Positions 6,750 to 7,961 of a DNA stretch of 7,961 nt are shown piece by piece. The DNA lies in the NCBI GenBank assembly GCA_016302435.1, contig JAEDNQ010000107.1, positions 1 through 7,961 of the forward strand, given 5' to 3'. The notes under the pieces were generated by a model. The model was not told the origin of the DNA, did no database searches, and worked only from the letters and a program-made list of their open reading frames with translations. Every line of letters begins with the position of its first letter. The first letter of the stretch is position 1. Origin of the DNA: Bacteroidaceae bacterium. GTDB lineage: Bacteria; Bacteroidota; Bacteroidia; Bacteroidales; Bacteroidaceae. Both the position numbers and the translations under genes were made by a program.

Positions 6750-7868
6750 ATGAAACAGAAAATCAAATCTTACATGTTGGCAGCCATAGCCGCCACATGT
6801 GCCTTTTCGTTCACCGCATGCAGCGATGACGACGATGACAACACAACCAACATCATCTCCGAGTTCTCATATAACGATACCAGAGTGGCACAGCAGAAGG
6901 CCCAGTCGGGCAAGGACGAAGCCATCCTCCTCGTTGCTTTCGGTTCTACCTGGAGCAATGCCTTCAGTGCCTTCGACCATACGGTGGCAGAGTATCAGAA
7001 GGCCTTCCCCGAAGCCGACGTGTACCTCTGCTTCTCGTCCGACATCTGCATCAACCGTGCCAGTGCGGGCGAAAACGGTGAGGCTCGCGACTACTACGAG
7101 CCACGCTACCTCCTCCATGCCATTGGCGCTGCCCGATACAGCAAGGTGCGCGTGCAGTCGCTTCAGGTCATTCCGGGCGAAGAGTTTGCCAATGTGGTGG
7201 CAAGCGTGAAGAAGTTCATGAACAACGGCTACATAGCCTCCGCTCGCCTCGACGACGCTTATCTCAAGTCGCTCAACGACAATGAGGCCATCTTCCTCGG
7301 CATGCCGCTGCTCAACAGCTATGAGGGCGAAGGCAACGACGTGGACAGAGTGGCAAGCATCCTCAACCAGGAGTGCAAGGCAGAGCTCGCCGACGGCGTG
7401 GTAGCCTTCATGGGACATGGCAACCCCGACTCCTACGACACCTTCAAGGCCAATGTGCGCTACACCCAGCTTGAGGATGCTCTCCAGCGCATCAGCCCCA
7501 ACTACTTCGTAGGCACTGTAGACGCTGCCGGCACATACAAGCAGGATGTACACAGCAACATGGTGGCAGCAGGAAAGACATCGGGCAATATATACCTCCA
7601 TTGTCTCATGTCCATAGCAGGCGACCATGCCCACAACGACATGGCAGGTGAGGGCAGCGACTATTGGGATGCTGACGAACCAGCGTCGGAAGACAACTCT
7701 TGGTACGAATATTTCAACCACAATGGCTACAAGTCAATAGTGCCCACTGTCAATGGCGACCCACAGGGACTGCTGGAGATTCCAGGCATACTCAACGTGT
7801 GGATTGACCACACGAGAGAGGCTGAGTTTCTCGAAGATGCCTACCACTCCATGTATCCTGAAGAATAG
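6750..7868 (+). CDS. cbiK: CbiK-family cobaltochelatase-like surface lipoprotein
   Basis: A 372-residue protein resembling anaerobic sirohydrochlorin cobaltochelatase CbiK, a class II chelatase fold that inserts Co2+ into sirohydrochlorin. The matches to Salmonella CbiK, recalled from memory, are LLVAFGSTWS near the N-terminus (60-69), VQSLQVIPGEEF (135-146), VAFMGHG (218-224), GDHAHNDMAG (291-300) and a DNSW...FNHNGY stretch near the end. Glu145, His223 and His293 align with the metal ligands Glu89, His145 and His207. Unlike cytosolic CbiK it has a lipoprotein signal peptide (lipobox F-T-A-C, Cys24) followed by S-D-D-D-D-D, which matches the Bacteroides surface lipoprotein export signal. It is therefore predicted to be on the cell surface. 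The start at 6750 gives a standard MKQKIKSYML signal; an in-frame ATG at 6699 would add 17 residues in front of it. It probably shares the btuB transcript, since no good promoter is seen in 6541-6749. Its role may be binding or metal handling of corrinoids rather than biosynthesis. Confidence 0.9.
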   Translation: MKQKIKSYMLAAIAATCAFSFTACSDDDDDNTTNIISEFSYNDTRVAQQKAQSGKDEAILLVAFGSTWSNAFSAFDHTVAEYQKAFPEADVYLCFSSDICINRASAGENGEARDYYEPRYLLHAIGAARYSKVRVQSLQVIPGEEFANVVASVKKFMNNGYIASARLDDAYLKSLNDNEAIFLGMPLLNSYEGEGNDVDRVASILNQECKAELADGVVAFMGHGNPDSYDTFKANVRYTQLEDALQRISPNYFVGTVDAAGTYKQDVHSNMVAAGKTSGNIYLHCLMSIAGDHAHNDMAGEGSDYWDADEPASEDNSWYEYFNHNGYKSIVPTVNGDPQGLLEIPGILNVWIDHTREAEFLEDAYHSMYPEE

Positions 7869-7961
7869 GGTGGGGGCGAAGAGTGAATCGCTATTTATGG
7901 AAAATAACTAAAGGGGTGTTCTATAAATTAGCTTGAGGCGATTTTGAGGCTATCATGCAGC
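7869..7961. other. Right-edge non-coding stretch, nothing assigned
   Basis: This 93-bp tail after the cbiK-like stop is AT-rich in its middle and holds no start of a recognisable gene. A short hairpin GCGA-N8-TCGC (7876-7891) followed by TATTTAT is too weak to call a terminator. TTGAGGC occurs twice, 11 bp apart (7933-7939 and 7944-7950). This might be the edge of a repeat or insertion sequence lying beyond the window, but the sequence seen is too short to tell. Confidence 0.3.

Noticed and set aside
6867..7721. 284-codon open frame on the minus strand
   Set aside because: It is antisense to the CbiK-like gene, whose family motifs are unmistakable on the plus strand.

Overview
The window looks like chromosomal DNA from a Bacteroidales bacterium, most likely a Prevotella-like genus. 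The reasons are TonB-dependent receptors of Bacteroidetes type, TAnnTTTG promoter elements (one with a TTTG -33 element 19 bp upstream), weak or absent Shine-Dalgarno sequences, and a lipoprotein whose mature N-terminus is C-S-D-D-D-D-D, the surface-export signal described for Bacteroides lipoproteins. The genus is inferred; no rRNA or marker gene is present.

Left part (1-2857, minus strand): a two-gene unit. An exported DUF362/COG2768 protein comes first, followed 12 bp later by a TonB-dependent outer-membrane receptor. The receptor runs off the left edge with probably only a few C-terminal residues missing. The DUF362 gene has a plausible -7 element about 45 bp upstream of its start.

Middle (2858-4362): a 300-bp divergent intergenic region with a -7 element in each direction, then a short-chain dehydrogenase/reductase with intact catalytic residues and a Trp-rich hydrophobic C-terminus. 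A 458-bp stretch follows, holding a near-consensus Bacteroidetes promoter (4043-4073) and a full cobalamin (B12) riboswitch (about 4078-4352). The P1 stem, B12 box and an L5-L13 kissing interaction can all be read from the sequence.

Right part (4363-7868, plus strand): the riboswitch-controlled unit. It begins with a BtuB-type TonB-dependent receptor. A 32-bp tandem repeat follows (three full copies plus a partial one). The last gene encodes a CbiK-family (anaerobic sirohydrochlorin cobaltochelatase) protein that is a predicted surface lipoprotein. It keeps the three residues aligned with the Salmonella CbiK metal ligands. The last 93 bp hold no recognisable gene.

How the parts fit: the right-hand unit is a corrinoid-acquisition locus, repressed when B12 is plentiful, with the unusual feature that a chelatase-fold protein is placed outside the cytoplasm beside the receptor. 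The left-hand unit has the same logic (TonB receptor plus exported partner) but no visible riboswitch, so its ligand is unknown. The most interesting candidate for a poorly described system is the BtuB plus surface CbiK-like lipoprotein pair.
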